DNA from: DUML01 sp050949905
GTDB lineage: Bacteria > Bacillota > Desulfitobacteriia > Desulfitobacteriales > Syntrophobotulaceae
Length of the DNA stretch: 64,000 nucleotides
Assembly (NCBI GenBank): GCA_050949905.1
Contig: JBMNGP010000019.1
Span: 38,840-102,839 of the forward strand
Reading direction: 5' to 3'
Below the pieces are notes generated by a model. The model had not been told where the DNA came from. It worked only from the letters and a program-made list of their open reading frames with translations, and did not search any database. Position numbers and translations under genes: made by a program. Shown here in pieces: positions 62,779 to 64,000 of this stretch (within the stretch, counting starts at the first letter, position 1; each line of letters opens with the position of its first letter).

Positions 62779-64000
62779 GAGTTTACTCCCCCTATCATCA
62801 GAATACTGTACTTATCCAGACTGGGAGGATTGACTTTAACATCCGGGATATTCTCATACTTCTCTTTGTCGAGCGGTGTGATTTTCGGGCTTGCAACGAT
62901 TAGTTGTCCAATGATGTTTAATACACCGTCATAGCTATAGAGGTTGTAAACAAGGGCCAATTCCAGGGCTTCCGTCACCAGTTTAGATGGATACTCCCGC
63001 AAGAGCATCAATATTTTCACAAACTCTCGATTGCCTTTAGGATGCCGAGCAATCAATCCTCTGCGGTATTCTTCATAGACCGGCTCTAAGGTCTGCGGCT
63101 TGTATACTTTGGTGTTGCCTAAAGCCCGAGACTTTTGCAGTAACAACTCCAGGTAATGATCCAGAATGATGTTATCCTGGTTTCTGCCATAAAGTCTGGG
63201 ATGTTGAGCAATAATACTGTTTCTATAGATTATTTCTACTTGTCCGGCAGTTATTTTCAGCGTTACTTTTTCTCCAACATAAGCTGTAGGTACGGAGTAA
63301 CGGTTAGTCTCCAGCTGTACCATAGCATAACGGTTTACTTTGGCTTCTTTATATCTGGCTCCGTTGAATCTTGTTCTGGGCAAGGGTCTTAAAGCTGCCT
63401 TTTCTGCTTCCCACTTAGGATTTTGCTCCAGTAGTTTTACACATTCCAAGTGTAAATACTCATTAAGTTCTTCAAAGGAATCAACATCCGGATAGGGGAC
63501 AAAGAACTTTCTAACTGCTTCTTTGCCGGCGTTTTCTACTCCGCCCTTTTCGTTACCACGGGCTGGGCGGCAGAAAGAAGATTCATAAAGATAATGTGTT
63601 CTTAAGGCGATAAATTGTTCTTGCTCTTCACGGTTGCTGCCTTGCAGTACTTTTTTCACGGCCGTCTTGAGATTGTCATAGGTGATTCTGTACGGAACTC
63701 CATTCATGAATTCAAAGCAGCGGATATGGCCGTCAAAGAATGCTTCCTGTTTTTCAAAGGGATAAGCTCTTACATAAAATCCTCCGGAACCTCGAAGCTT
63801 CATGACAAAAATGTGGGCTAGAGTTTCTTTACCCTTCAGATAAAAATATGCATCTGTCCAATCTACTTCGGCATAGGTACCCAAATCGAATTCCCTAAAG
63901 GTAAGAATGCTTCGCGTTGTTTTCTATGTTCCTTTCTGAGATAGTCGGTTAAAGTTGAATAACCCCCTGTATAACCGGCATCTTTCAACACTTTAAAGAT
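62769..64000 (-). pseudogene. IstA of copy 2, frameshifted and cut by window edge
   Basis: The open frame from 63884 holds the DDE core (AEVDWTDAYF, ITYDNLKTAV, GGVENAGKEAVRK). Just upstream, near 63893, two extra bases are present relative to copy 1 (AATTCCCTAAAGG against AATTCTAAGGG). The N-terminal helix-turn-helix part, which continues past 64000, is therefore out of frame. Substitutions such as PLPR for PLPK and GEKV for GERV also separate the copies. Confidence 0.8.

Larger units (their letters stand above)
61955..64000 (-). mobile_element. IS21-family element, copy 2 (inverted, cut by window edge)
   Basis: Starts with TGTTAATG at 61955 and the same AATTAGGCCAC boxes as copy 1 (28151-30566), in the opposite orientation. 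It interrupts cas2. istB is identical at protein level to copy 1; istA differs by a few residues and a 2-base insertion. Together the two copies bracket 31.4 kb. Confidence 0.88.

Overview
The window reads as the chromosome of a low-to-mid G+C Firmicute of the class Clostridia. The transcription/translation genes are in the standard Firmicutes order, the start-codon use is mixed (ATG, GTG, TTG), Shine-Dalgarno sites are strong, and EF-Tu carries a four-cysteine insert that I associate with Peptococcaceae-type Clostridia. I cannot name the species. No rRNA, tRNA or plasmid replication gene was seen.

Left part (1-28 kb), almost all on the minus strand: a ribosomal and RNA polymerase block read from right to left as rpmG-secE-nusG-rplK-rplA-rplJ-rplL-rpoB-rpoC-L7Ae-like-rpsL-rpsG-fusA-tuf, with recognisable promoters, an L10 leader and hairpins. 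It is followed by a sodium/solute symporter, a radical-SAM remnant, a complete branched-chain amino acid ABC operon (livK-H-M-G-F), a clean IS256 insertion with a 9-bp target duplication, an aromatic-acid-exporter-like protein and a GGDEF/HD-GYP signalling protein.

Right part (28-64 kb): a large CRISPR island heavily invaded by insertion sequences. It holds two long arrays with related 30-nt repeats (array 1 about 122 spacers, array 2 about 62). Between them lies a type III-B (Cmr) operon on the minus strand: cmr1, cas10/cmr2, cmr3, a CARF protein with a probable RelE-like tail, cmr4, cmr5, a cold-shock-domain-containing cmr6, and a CARF-HEPN-CARF protein. Its 3' end faces the leader of array 1. 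Array 2 has its own leader, next to a cas2 gene cut in half by an IS21 element. No cas1 or cas6 lies in the window.

Two near-identical IS21 copies in inverted orientation bracket the whole island (28151-30566 and 61955 to beyond 64000). Outside the left copy is the relic of a third array with a type I-C-like repeat. IS3, IS21 and IS256 elements interrupt both arrays, several of them at the centre of a repeat, and flanks that do not match show later recombination or deletion.

How it would work: the arrays are probably transcribed leftward and give crRNAs with an ATTGAAAC-type 5' tag for the Cmr complex. Cas10 would make cyclic oligoadenylates that switch on the two CARF ancillary RNases. Adaptation is broken at cas2. 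The stretch from the start of cmr4 to the middle of cmr6 carries several apparent single-base indels, so the effector is either decaying or this stretch was sequenced poorly. The spacers themselves record repeated encounters with related phages: duplicate spacers, and spacer pairs that differ mainly at codon wobble positions.
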